Source: an uncultured Rickettsiales bacterium (GTDB lineage: Bacteria; Pseudomonadota; Alphaproteobacteria; UBA8366). Taken from it: 22,246 nucleotides of DNA. Positions 7,679 to 15,581 of this stretch are shown here, piece by piece. The notes under the pieces were generated by a model that made no database searches, had not been told where the DNA came from, and saw only the letters and a list, made by a program, of their open reading frames with translations. The stretch is from NCBI GenBank assembly GCA_913046825.1, contig CAJWTF010000051.1, positions 1 through 22,246 on the forward strand. The letters are read 5' to 3'. Position 1 is the first letter of the stretch. Every line of letters starts with the position of its first letter. Made by a program: the position numbers and the translations under genes.

Positions 7679-7796
7679 GACAACCAACAAACTGGTTTAT
7701 TCGACCGTGGTTCATAGCCCGCAGCGCATGACCCGGCAAGCGCGGACATGGCCGCTCCAACACGAGCTGTGACCCTTATTCCGGCAGCCCCGATTT

Positions 7797-8572
7797 TCAT
7801 AATGCGGTGAGATCGCGGTCAAGGTCGAACTGATGGCGGTGGCCGATAAACCCGGAAGATCCAGAAAGCGTGAATCCGGGCACGAGTTTTATGACTTTCG
7901 CGGCAGCCCGCTTCGTGGCGCCCACCTTTCCGTTCGCGGCGTAGGTCGTAGCCAGAAACAGATGAAGCGGCACATAGGTGGTGTCTTGCTCGATCCCACG
8001 TCGCAACACCACCGTCGCTTCATCGTATTGCCCAACCATGAAATAGGCTTGGCCCAGCCACGCGAGGTAGAAGGCCATAAAATATGGATCACCGCGCATC
8101 ACCTTGCACATCAGCTCTATCGCTTGCTAGGGATCGCCCGATAACCGGAGATAATCCGCGAGGCCTGCGGGAGAAGTTGATTCGGCCGGTCCAAGATCGA
8201 GCGCCCGGCGCGCGTCGTCTTCGTCATGCTCCAGAGCCTTGCGAAACATTTTCCGCGCTTCAAGAAAATCCCGCCAATTGAACCGCGAGCGCAACTCTAA
8301 TCCGTGCAGCAAGAACTCATAAGCTTCCATGTTCGGGGGAGCTTCCGCCGCGACCGTCGAGGCGCGTTCGCCCGGCGACAGCTCGATGACGCATTGCCGA
8401 TAAATTTCACGACCCGTCCGCCTTGCGCGGAGACCAGCTCGGAGATTTGCCCAAGACGTTCGCGGAGAACCCGATAGGTTCCTTCCTCGTCTTCGCCGGT
8501 CAGTCGGCTGAAGCTGACCACATCGGCATACATAATCGCCGTGAGTTTGCGTTCGAGAGCGTCAGACGGCAA
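7797..8572 (-). pseudogene. Decayed class III nucleotidyl cyclase with TPR repeats
   Basis: The first ~60 codons (from 8572) encode the start of an adenylate/guanylate cyclase domain: LERKLTAIMYADVVSFSRLT, GEDEEGTYRVL and GGRVVKFIGN, which includes one metal-binding aspartate (YADVV). The frame then shifts and most of the cyclase domain is gone. In the new frame TPR-like sequence follows: EAYEFLLHGLELRSRFN, EARKMFRKALEHDEDDA. There is a TAG at 8127-8129, and the same frame resumes with MCKVMRGDPYFMAFYLAWLG, YDEATVVLRRGIEQD and KVIKLVPGFTL. Intact relatives have roughly 500-600 residues. Only about 255 codons remain, with one frameshift, one stop and a large internal deletion, so no cyclase activity is expected. 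It separates the E1 operon from the acyl-CoA synthetase operon. Confidence 0.75.
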
Positions 8573-8676
8573 TTCCCATATCCCCTATCTCCGGCACGTT
8601 AGAGGCCATATACGAATAAGAATTAATGATGAGAGCATAGAGCATTCGCTCTTGGTCGGTCACTTTCGCTTTACGC

Positions 8677-8690
8677 GGCCGTTTCCGGCC
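8677..8690 (-). terminator. Small GC-rich stem-loop after the acyl-CoA synthetase stop
   Basis: GGCCG at 8677-8681 and CGGCC at 8686-8690 form a 5 bp stem with a four-base loop (GAAA on the transcribed strand), about 10 bases past the stop of the minus-strand synthetase gene. Position and tetraloop fit a transcript 3' end, but no T-run follows. The adjoining ~100 bp up to the cyclase remnant shows no gene. Confidence 0.25.
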
Positions 8691-8699
8691 TCCTGGGCC

Positions 8700-10319
8700 C
8701 TAGTCAGACTGCGACAGATCGATTGCCATCTGGCGTAGTTTCGAACGCTGGATCTTCACACCATTTGCGCTTTCCGTCACGGGAAAAGCATCGAGAGGCA
8801 TCACTTTCGCCGGGACCTTATACTTGGCGAGGCGCGCGGCGCAGTGCGCTTGCACCTGACCAGCATCGAACGCAACGCGGTCTTTGGGGATGACGAAGGC
8901 GATCGGCCTATCTGCGCCACCGAACGGTGCAGAAACGACCTGCACACCAGCTACGGACGCATGCACTTGCACTTCCGCCTCGATCTCTGCCGGACTGACG
9001 AGAAATCCGCCCAGCCGCAATACGTCACCCATTCGGGTCAAATACTCAAACCCGCCGCCCGGCTCCATCTGCGCTAAATCGCCGGTCCGGACAAAGCCGT
9101 CCTCGGTCAACGCTTCCGCCGTCGACGCCGGATCGCCAAAATACTCCGCCATCCGGCTCGGGCCGCGAATTTCCAACTCTCCTGCCACCCCGTCCGCGCA
9201 AAGCTCTCCAGTTTCAGGATCGCGCACCCGTGCCTCCGCACGTGGCGAGACGAGACGGCCCCCGCCCTTCTTGCGCATTTCGGCCGGGTCGTCACGGTCC
9301 CGGCGGGAAACCAAGGCCTGCATCTCGCTCATCCCCCAAAGACCCGCCGCGTGCAAACCGCGACGCTCGGCTCGCTCCACGATATCGTCGAGGTAGGAGT
9401 TAAAAATGGCATAGCCGACGAAGCCGACACGCTCGAATATGTCGTCGCGATCGGTCGCGCGCAGCAAGCGGTCAATCATCTCGTCGCTGCCGTCGAAATG
9501 CGTAACCTTATGCTCCGCCATAAGTGCCGCCGTCCGGTCTGCATCGAAAGCCGCGGTCAGCACCAGCGGGCGTGCCGCCGCGATGGCCGCCAACACACCT
9601 GTAATCCCAAAGACGCCGCAAAGCGGCATGTCTTGTTGGACGACCGTAGCCGGGTCACCATAACCGAAGTCACGTGCAACTTCCGCCGCGTGGACGGCCA
9701 TACTGGAATTGGCGTGCAGAACGAACTTAGGGGCCTTCGTCGTGCCAGATGTGGTGAACGTATTGCAGCCAAGATTGGGCTGCGACGCGTCGGTGTCGCA
9801 GATGCCGCTGTCGAACAGTGAGTCATAAGTGACTGTCCGAGTCACACCGGGCAGGGCGCTGCCGGGCGTTCCGTCTTCTGAGTAGAGGATGGCGATGTCC
9901 AGCCGATCGAGAGCCGAGCGGTCGACTTCCTCCAAAATGCCCGGGAAATCTATACCCCGGAATCCCGGCCACATAATCAACGCCTTCGCGCCGGTTCGGC
10001 CCAGCACGTCTTCAACTTCTCCGGCACGATACCGTGTGTTGATGGCGACAGCGATGGCACCAATGCGTGCACAAGCAAAATAGAGGGTAAGATAGGCCGG
10101 GGTATTTGGCAGCCAGAACGCCACCCGGTCGCCGAGCCCAATTCCCAATGCGCTGAGACCCGAAGCCACACGCCGGGCGTCCCAGTCCAAACTGTTATAG
10201 GTGAAGGTCCGGCCTTCGTAGATAATACCGGCGCCGTTACTCCCGGATGCGGCAATTGCCAGCATCGTCGTGATGGTGGCAGGGAAATTCTCTGAAATGT
10301 CACTCATTGATCCGCTCAT
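8700..10319 (-). CDS. AMP-forming acyl-CoA synthetase / AMP-dependent ligase
   Basis: This 539-residue protein activates a carboxylic acid to an acyl-adenylate and then an acyl-CoA. It has all core motifs of the ANL family: the P-loop FTTSGTTKAPKFVLH (residues 188-202), WGMSE (328-332, the usual Y/W-G-x-T/S-E), RTGDLA (411-416), the hinge segment near residues 430-447 ending LGGFLVSPAEIE, and a C-terminal lysine K522 in NGVKIQRSKLR that corresponds to the adenylation lysine. The ATG at 10319 overlaps the amidohydrolase stop (ATGA), which supports this start over the internal ATG at 10307. Coupling suggests the hydrolase releases the acid that this enzyme activates. The short A3-A5 region does not identify the acid; aromatic, medium-chain or cyclohexane carboxylates are all possible. 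Confidence 0.88.
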   Translation of the reverse strand: MSGSMSDISENFPATITTMLAIAASGSNGAGIIYEGRTFTYNSLDWDARRVASGLSALGIGLGDRVAFWLPNTPAYLTLYFACARIGAIAVAINTRYRAGEVEDVLGRTGAKALIMWPGFRGIDFPGILEEVDRSALDRLDIAILYSEDGTPGSALPGVTRTVTYDSLFDSGICDTDASQPNLGCNTFTTSGTTKAPKFVLHANSSMAVHAAEVARDFGYGDPATVVQQDMPLCGVFGITGVLAAIAAARPLVLTAAFDADRTAALMAEHKVTHFDGSDEMIDRLLRATDRDDIFERVGFVGYAIFNSYLDDIVERAERRGLHAAGLWGMSEMQALVSRRDRDDPAEMRKKGGGRLVSPRAEARVRDPETGELCADGVAGELEIRGPSRMAEYFGDPASTAEALTEDGFVRTGDLAQMEPGGGFEYLTRMGDVLRLGGFLVSPAEIEAEVQVHASVAGVQVVSAPFGGADRPIAFVIPKDRVAFDAGQVQAHCAARLAKYKVPAKVMPLDAFPVTESANGVKIQRSKLRQMAIDLSQSD

Positions 10320-11161
10320 GCGATGGGCTCGAAGCCATAAAGCTCAGCTGGGTTGTTAGTTAGAACCTGCGACCGGGTCGCGTCGTCTTCGACCCAATTG
10401 AGCATGGTTTCCAATAAATCCGTATCATTCGGCATGAAATCGACTTTCGGGTGAGGCCAATTAGTGCCCCACAACATACGCTCCGGCGCGGCCGCGACCA
10501 ATGCTTGGGCAAACGGCCGATAGTCAACGTAGTCTGGCGCTCCAGATTTCGACAATTGATACGCCGCCGACAATTTCACCCAGCACTGACCACCATCGAT
10601 CAGCCGCATCATTGCCGTGAATGCCGGATGCTCCATGCCGAGCTTGGGCGGAATACTGGCGATATGGTCGAGGACGACATCGACGGGCAATCGCCCGAGT
10701 CGATCCGCGAGGTCGGGCAAATCTTCCTCGGTCGAGCGGTACTGAATATGCCAGCCAAGTGGCGCGATCCGAGCCGCCACGTCTTCGAGGTGCTCCGGAC
10801 GCATGCCGCGCGCCAGCTCGATGCCAAAGCGCAAACCGCGCACGCCCGCCGCGTGGAGCGCGTTCAATTCGGCTTCGGAGATATCGGGTTCGGTGATCGC
10901 TATCCCACGCGCTCGCTCTTGCCCGAGGGTCGCGATCGACGCCAACATGCTGCGGTTGTCGGTCCCGTAATGCGGCGTCTGAATGATGACCGTACGCGAC
11001 AGGCCCAATGCATCCCGAACCGCGATATATCCGTTCAGATAGTGATGCTCCATTTCACGCCCATGTACTGGCCTCCACGGAAAGCGGCTCCGGGCGCCGT
11101 ATACATGGATGTGGCTGTCGCAAGCGCCGGGCGGCGGCGTGAATTTCGGTGGGCGCGTCAT
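10316..11161 (-). CDS. Amidohydrolase-superfamily protein, 2-pyrone-4,6-dicarboxylate lactonase (LigI)-like
   Basis: This 281-residue TIM-barrel protein belongs to the COG3618/LigI-like group, which hydrolyses lactones such as 2-pyrone-4,6-dicarboxylate. It starts with GACDSHIHVYG, whose two histidines (17 and 19) are the first-strand pair. It continues with FGIELARGM, DVVLDHIAS on a late strand, KLSAAYQLSK and GTNWPHPKVDFMPNDTDLL near the C-terminus. The characterised lactonase has an aspartate in this last motif (GTDWPHP, from memory). Here N234 takes that place, which may change the mechanism or simply mark a different subgroup. It is first in a two-gene operon with the acyl-CoA synthetase and divergent from the MBL hydrolase, so lactone or amide opening before CoA activation is a reasonable inference. 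Confidence 0.8.
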   Translation of the reverse strand: MTRPPKFTPPPGACDSHIHVYGARSRFPWRPVHGREMEHHYLNGYIAVRDALGLSRTVIIQTPHYGTDNRSMLASIATLGQERARGIAITEPDISEAELNALHAAGVRGLRFGIELARGMRPEHLEDVAARIAPLGWHIQYRSTEEDLPDLADRLGRLPVDVVLDHIASIPPKLGMEHPAFTAMMRLIDGGQCWVKLSAAYQLSKSGAPDYVDYRPFAQALVAAAPERMLWGTNWPHPKVDFMPNDTDLLETMLNWVEDDATRSQVLTNNPAELYGFEPIA

Positions 11162-11248
11162 GGCCGAACCTTTCTATTGCCAGTCTTCAACCGGAACCGA
11201 CTTAAATGTAGCAGGGCGAGACAACTTGGCGAGTAGGAGGCAGCATTG
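11162..11248. promoter_or_regulatory. Divergent promoter interval between the amidohydrolase and MBL hydrolase genes
   Basis: Only 87 bp separate the two divergent starts, so both promoters and any operator must lie here. An AGGAGG at 11235-11240 is the ribosome-binding site of the MBL gene. I see no convincing -35/-10 pair and no strong inverted repeat. The role is inferred from gene orientation alone. Confidence 0.4.
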
Positions 11249-12136
11249 ATGAAAACACTACGGTTTGGCGAGACGACGGTAGAGCGCTGTGTCGAATCCG
11301 AAGGGCCCAGCTTCTATCCCGGCTTTATCTTTCCAGATTGCAACCCGGATGCCTTCGAGGCCGAACGCCAAGATTGGCTCGACCCGCATTTCGTCGATGC
11401 GGAAAGCGGACGTCTGTTGATGAGCCTGCACAGCTACATCATCAAGACGGCTCGGCATACTATCTTGGTCGACACTTGCGTCGGCAATCACAAGCATCGC
11501 CCCGACACCATGCCATGGCATATGAAGGATGGTCCCTTCCTCAAAGATATGGCTCGCATGGGCGTCGCGCCGGAATCGGTCGACTTCGTCATGTGCACGC
11601 ATCTGCATGTGGACCATGTGGGCTGGAACACAAAGCTGGAGGATGGGCGGTGGGTCCCCACGTTTCCCAACGCCAAGTACCTGTTTCACGAAACCGAATA
11701 CGCCCATTGGAAAGTGAGCGACATGCCGGAAGGTGCCGGAAACACCCGGCACGACGTCTTTGAAGATAGCGTCTTGCCGGTGGTCGAAGCCGGCCAAGCC
11801 GTGATGGTCACGGACGGCCACCAGATAGACGATGCAATCCATGTCGAATCCTCACCGGGACACACGCCCGGGCATGCCTTTCTTCATCTGGATGGACCAG
11901 ACGGACGCGCCGTCTTTACCGGCGACTGCATGCACCATCCGATCCAAGTCGCCTATCCGGAATGGAACAGCCGCTATTGCTTCGATCCACCGCAATCAGC
12001 AAAGACGCGGCAGGATATTGTCGAGCGCTGCGCCGATACGGATACGATGGTGCTTGCTGCCCATTTTGCCGACCCAGTCGCCGCGCGAGTCGTCTCGAAC
12101 GGTGAGCGTTGGAAGCTCGACTTGGAAGTGGATTAA
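11249..12136 (+). CDS. Metallo-beta-lactamase-fold hydrolase
   Basis: This 295-residue MBL-fold enzyme starts at ATG 11249, with AGGAGG 8 bases upstream; a TTG directly before is less likely. The zinc motif is CTHLHVDHVGW (H118, H120, D122, H123). Further ligands are H205 in SSPGHTPGH, D226 in FTGDCMHH and H272 near the end (LAAHFADP). This complete set implies a binuclear zinc centre and hydrolysis of an ester, lactone or thioester. The layout (long N-terminal insert, then THLHVDH) resembles the AttM/AiiA-like and quorum-quenching-lactonase-like group within the superfamily, but many members act on other lactones. Divergence from a LigI-like hydrolase suggests a shared catabolic role. No signal peptide, so cytosolic. 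It is convergent with the Mct-like gene downstream. Confidence 0.87.
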   Translation: MKTLRFGETTVERCVESEGPSFYPGFIFPDCNPDAFEAERQDWLDPHFVDAESGRLLMSLHSYIIKTARHTILVDTCVGNHKHRPDTMPWHMKDGPFLKDMARMGVAPESVDFVMCTHLHVDHVGWNTKLEDGRWVPTFPNAKYLFHETEYAHWKVSDMPEGAGNTRHDVFEDSVLPVVEAGQAVMVTDGHQIDDAIHVESSPGHTPGHAFLHLDGPDGRAVFTGDCMHHPIQVAYPEWNSRYCFDPPQSAKTRQDIVERCADTDTMVLAAHFADPVAARVVSNGERWKLDLEVD

Positions 12137-12263
12137 ACAGAAAAACACAGTCCGATGACGCCTAATCGTTTTCCAGAAACGCTACAGTGTTATTCGGGAC
12201 CCAGCAGGCAAGGATATATCGAGCGCTCTAGGCGCCGGCTCTTCGGCCGACAAACGAACGCTG

Positions 12264-13469
12264 CTAAATCACACCGCTGTCGCGTAACCCTCCAAGATCG
12301 GCATCGGACAGTCCCAGCTTTTCCGCGAGAATACTCTCGGTATCGCTGCCGAGCGTCGGTGCCGGAACAACCCGTTCACGGGGAATGGCACCAAAATCGA
12401 TGAAGGAGCCTGCCGCCAGATAACGCCCGATACCGGGCTGGTCGATCTCCTCGAACATTGGGTTTTCGGTTGAGAGATCGGGATCGTCAGAGACCGCTTG
12501 GCGAACGCTCTGGTATGGACCCCAACAAGCGCCGACCGCATCCAAAGCCGTACCAATTTCATCTACTGGCCGCGCCGCGAACCACGGCGCGAGTTCGGCT
12601 TCAATCTTATTCCTCAAAGCGTAGCGTTCTTCTTCTCTCGCCAAGTCAACGCCGTGCTCGGCGGCAATCACGGCGAAACGCTCCGTGGTGCCGGTCGCCT
12701 CCAAAAGGGCGGACCAATGACGAGGAGTGAAAGCGGTGATCATCACCCGGCGATTGTCCGATGTTGGAAAATCACAACCGAACGTCCCAAACACGTGATT
12801 GCCGGTCGCCGGACGATCCGTGCCGTTGATCTGAGCTTCAGCCACATAACCGAGATGGCTGAGCACCGCAAAAGCCGAATCCGCCAGCGCGATCCGTACA
12901 TATTGCCCTTCCCCGGTGTCGCGGCGGTGCCGGTCGGCAACCAAGACCGCATTCGACGCCGCTAACGCGGTAACCACGTCCCAGACCGGCATGACATGGT
13001 TGACCGGGCCTTCCGAACCTTGCGGCCCTGTGATCAAGGGAAATCCAGCACGTGCGTTTACAGTGTAATCGAGCGCCACCGACCCATCACGCCGACCAAC
13101 GATATTGATCATAATCAGATCATCGCGCATCGCCTTCAAACCTTCATAGTCGAGCCAACCGCGGGCGGGGAGGTTCGTCACTACGATACCTTTCCCCGGC
13201 CCGGACGCGGTCATCAGCGCGTGCGCCAGTTCCCGGCCTTTGGGGTCACGGACGTTAAGAGTGACAGATTTCTTGCCCTTATTCAGCCCAGCCCAATACA
13301 AGCTCTTACCGTCATCCGTCACCGGCCAACGGTTATAATCGAGGCCACCGCCAATGGGATCGATCCGAATGACCTCGGCCCCCATCTGCGCCAAAGTAAG
13401 ACCGGCATAAGGTGCGGCAATAAAGGCGGAGACTTCGATAACGGTCATGCCTGTCAGGGGTCCGGTCAT
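12264..13469 (-). CDS. mct: 2-methylfumaryl-CoA isomerase (mesaconyl-CoA C1-C4 CoA transferase)-like family III enzyme
   Basis: This 401-residue family III protein stands apart from the other three in the window. It carries stretches I recall as characteristic of Chloroflexus Mct, which moves CoA within one molecule from C1 to C4 of mesaconate: EVSAFIAAPYAGLTLAQMGA, DPIGGGLDYNRWPVT, WAGLNKGKKSVT, TNLPARGWLDYEGLK, MINIVGRRDGS, NARAGFPLITGP and FEEIDQPGIGRYL. The predicted nucleophile is D164 in MPVWDVV. A GAGGAA site precedes the ATG. The rest of the 3-hydroxypropionate bicycle (Mch, Mcl, Meh) is not in the window, so the role may be mesaconate or methylfumarate metabolism in another route. 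It lies 42 bp behind the DAO flavoprotein gene on the same strand, probably one transcript. The assignment rests on memory of the family, not an alignment. Confidence 0.75.
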   Translation of the reverse strand: MTGPLTGMTVIEVSAFIAAPYAGLTLAQMGAEVIRIDPIGGGLDYNRWPVTDDGKSLYWAGLNKGKKSVTLNVRDPKGRELAHALMTASGPGKGIVVTNLPARGWLDYEGLKAMRDDLIMINIVGRRDGSVALDYTVNARAGFPLITGPQGSEGPVNHVMPVWDVVTALAASNAVLVADRHRRDTGEGQYVRIALADSAFAVLSHLGYVAEAQINGTDRPATGNHVFGTFGCDFPTSDNRRVMITAFTPRHWSALLEATGTTERFAVIAAEHGVDLAREEERYALRNKIEAELAPWFAARPVDEIGTALDAVGACWGPYQSVRQAVSDDPDLSTENPMFEEIDQPGIGRYLAAGSFIDFGAIPRERVVPAPTLGSDTESILAEKLGLSDADLGGLRDSGVI

Positions 13470-13511
13470 ATTCTATTCTTCCTCGATCTTATGGTTTAGG
13501 GATCTTTTGTA

Positions 13512-14633
13512 TTAGGGCCGATCAGTAAAACGGCTGATGAAAAATGGTTCGAGCGGCAAGGAAGCGTGGCCGTCGACAATCTGTTCAGCGAGGAGTTTGC
13601 CAACGATAGGGCTTAACTGGAACCCATGACCGCAGAAGCCGAATGCATGATAAGCATCCGGCGCAGTCTCGCTTGGCCCGATCACCGGAATTTCATCTGG
13701 CATCTTCCCTTCGAGGCCACACCAGGTCCGGGCTATCGGCACGTCCTTCAATTGCGGGAAAACACGGGAGACCGTACGGGCGCTGCGCCCAAGCGCCATT
13801 GGATCAGGCTCCGCAGTTTCCGCATCCCGGTCCGCATGTCCGAGATGTCCACCGCCGATCACCAATGTGCCTTCATCTGATTGCTTGAACGACAAACCGC
13901 CGCTAGCGAGCCCACAGACCGGATCGATGAAATGCGGAATGCGTTCCGTCACCATCATAGTCAGGGCTTGCGCGGTAAGCGGCGCGCTATCGCCCAGCAT
14001 CGCCGCAACCGTGTCGCCCCAAGCACCGGCGCAATTCACCAACACCGGCGCTTCGAAATGGGCATTGGCCGCACGCACGCGCCACAAATCGCCGATGCGT
14101 TCGATCCCGTCGACGATATCGCCTAAATGGTACTCGACCCCTTCCGACAAAGCACGGTGCCAATAGGCCCGCGTGGTCAGCATCGGATTGGCCGCCCCAT
14201 CATCGCGACACACAATGGCGCCGACGCAATGAGGGGCTGCCGCAGGGACCAATTCGCGCAATTCGTTGCCGCCGATCAATTCCTCATGCTCGAACCCAAG
14301 AGCGCGGACGCTAGAGACCCTTTCTTCCAATTGCTTCATCTCGGCTTTATTTTCGGCCAACTTGACCTGGCCCACCTTATGGAAGCCGCAATGGTGTCCG
14401 ATGAAGCCCTCAATCTCGTGCCAGATTTCCATGGCCGCGACAGAGAGCGGAATTTCGGCCGGATGGCGGCCCAACCGGCGCACGCCGCCCGCATTCACAC
14501 CGGAAGCAAAGCGGCCCGGGAAGCTTTTCTCGATAACCCTCACTGAGAGGCCACGACGGCGGAGATGCAACGCGGTCGAACTGCCGTGCAATCCGCCGCC
14601 AATGACAATAACATCTGTGGATTTTGCGCTCAT
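13512..14633 (-). CDS. FAD-dependent oxidoreductase, DAO/glycine-sarcosine oxidase family
   Basis: This 373-residue flavoprotein opens with the ADP-binding fold DVIVIGGGLHGSSTALHLRRRG (GxGxxG at residues 12-17) and the acceptor acid E35. It continues with the family's GVRRLGRHPAEIPLS segment, VLVNCAGAWGDTVA and, near the C-terminus, GFCGHGFQLSPIVGKLLAEQ, which binds the FAD pyrophosphate. The group oxidises secondary or primary amines or amino acids (sarcosine, glycine, opines, D-amino acids). It resembles the beta-subunit-like members that sometimes need a partner, but no alpha-subunit or small ferredoxin-like subunit lies beside it. The upstream ribosome-binding site is weak. It is transcribed first, followed by the Mct-like gene after 42 bp, which hints that amine oxidation feeds a dicarboxylate route. 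Substrate unknown. Confidence 0.82.
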   Translation of the reverse strand: MSAKSTDVIVIGGGLHGSSTALHLRRRGLSVRVIEKSFPGRFASGVNAGGVRRLGRHPAEIPLSVAAMEIWHEIEGFIGHHCGFHKVGQVKLAENKAEMKQLEERVSSVRALGFEHEELIGGNELRELVPAAAPHCVGAIVCRDDGAANPMLTTRAYWHRALSEGVEYHLGDIVDGIERIGDLWRVRAANAHFEAPVLVNCAGAWGDTVAAMLGDSAPLTAQALTMMVTERIPHFIDPVCGLASGGLSFKQSDEGTLVIGGGHLGHADRDAETAEPDPMALGRSARTVSRVFPQLKDVPIARTWCGLEGKMPDEIPVIGPSETAPDAYHAFGFCGHGFQLSPIVGKLLAEQIVDGHASLPLEPFFISRFTDRP

Positions 14634-14694
14634 GATAGGCCAATCTATAGGAGCCGACCGCCGGTCGCCAAGGCGCTCGCAAGTCGATTTTTAT

Positions 14695-14712
14695 ACGGTT
14701 AATTCAAACCGT
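14695..14712. promoter_or_regulatory. Inverted repeat in the divergent DAO / phosphatase promoter region
   Basis: ACGGTT (14695-14700) and AACCGT (14707-14712) form a perfect 6 bp inverted repeat with a 6-base spacer. It lies in the ~140 bp between the divergent flavoprotein and phosphatase-like genes. The position suits an operator, but no regulator gene in the window can be matched to it. Confidence 0.3.
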
Positions 14713-14774
14713 CACATTCCCGAAACTTATCTGCAATCATCGACCGGCAGATTACTGAATTGGATGCAGCGAAA

Positions 14775-15509
14775 ATGCAAAGACACATTCCGCTCGAGGG
14801 ACTGAGTAATTTTCGCGATCTCGGTGGATACGAAACCAGATCGGGAACAGCAATCAAGTGGGGACGTATATTCCGCTCGGATACATTGGCCGGCCTCTCG
14901 GACAATGACATTCGCACAGTCGAGCGGTTGGGCGTCGTCGCCGCGTGCGATTTACGCTATGGGGACGAGCGTCGAAACGAACCTTCTCGTCTTTTGGATC
15001 ATCCTGAGATCGAGGTCATGGAACTCGGCTTTGATGAGCGACCTGGCGAATCCTTTCTCGACTCACTACAAGCCTTCGAAGATGCCGCCGACGCGGCCCG
15101 CGACTATCTCCTCGATAGTTACAGCCACTATCCGTTCCTTTATGCGAAAGCGTACAAGCGGATATTTGATCGGCTGCTCGACGGCGATCGGATCGTCATC
15201 CATTGCACCGCTGGAAAAGACCGCGCTGGTTTGGCGTCCGCGATGGTGCTGCGAACCCTCGGCGTTCCGGAGGAGATCGTCTTAGCGGATTATCTACTCA
15301 CCAACGAGTATTGGGATCGCGGCGGCCGAGAGCCCCCCGGCATGGACCCGCAAACGGTGGCGATGATTTTCAGCGCTCGCGAGGATTATTTCCGGGCAGC
15401 GTTCGACGCGGTTTCCGCGCGCTATCCATCGCTACAAGAATACCTTCAACACGAAGTCGGCCTCACGCCTAACGAACGCACACAGTTGCATCATATGTAC
15501 CTTGAATAG
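14775..15509 (+). CDS. Tyrosine-phosphatase-family protein (Y_phosphatase3 / DSP-like)
   Basis: This is a 244-residue protein from ATG 14775. A TTG at 14760 would add five residues, and neither start has a strong ribosome-binding site. It has the NFRDLGGY motif near the N-terminus (residues 12-19) and the cysteine-dependent phosphatase loop HCTAGKDRAG (143-152), with the nucleophile at C144 and the phosphate-binding R150. This is the layout of bacterial tyrosine- or dual-specificity phosphatases of the Mycobacterium PtpB/LipA-like type, which hydrolyse protein phosphotyrosine or phosphoinositides. No signal peptide. Its neighbours are metabolic, so its target is unclear. It is convergent with the fourth CoA-transferase and divergent from the flavoprotein. 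Confidence 0.82.
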   Translation: MQRHIPLEGLSNFRDLGGYETRSGTAIKWGRIFRSDTLAGLSDNDIRTVERLGVVAACDLRYGDERRNEPSRLLDHPEIEVMELGFDERPGESFLDSLQAFEDAADAARDYLLDSYSHYPFLYAKAYKRIFDRLLDGDRIVIHCTAGKDRAGLASAMVLRTLGVPEEIVLADYLLTNEYWDRGGREPPGMDPQTVAMIFSAREDYFRAAFDAVSARYPSLQEYLQHEVGLTPNERTQLHHMYLE

Positions 15510-15581
15510 GCGAGCAATTCACCGATGGCCTTGAGTCGGTCACCACAGAGTGTAATATTCCTATCGTTTCTTAGTAGTGGT

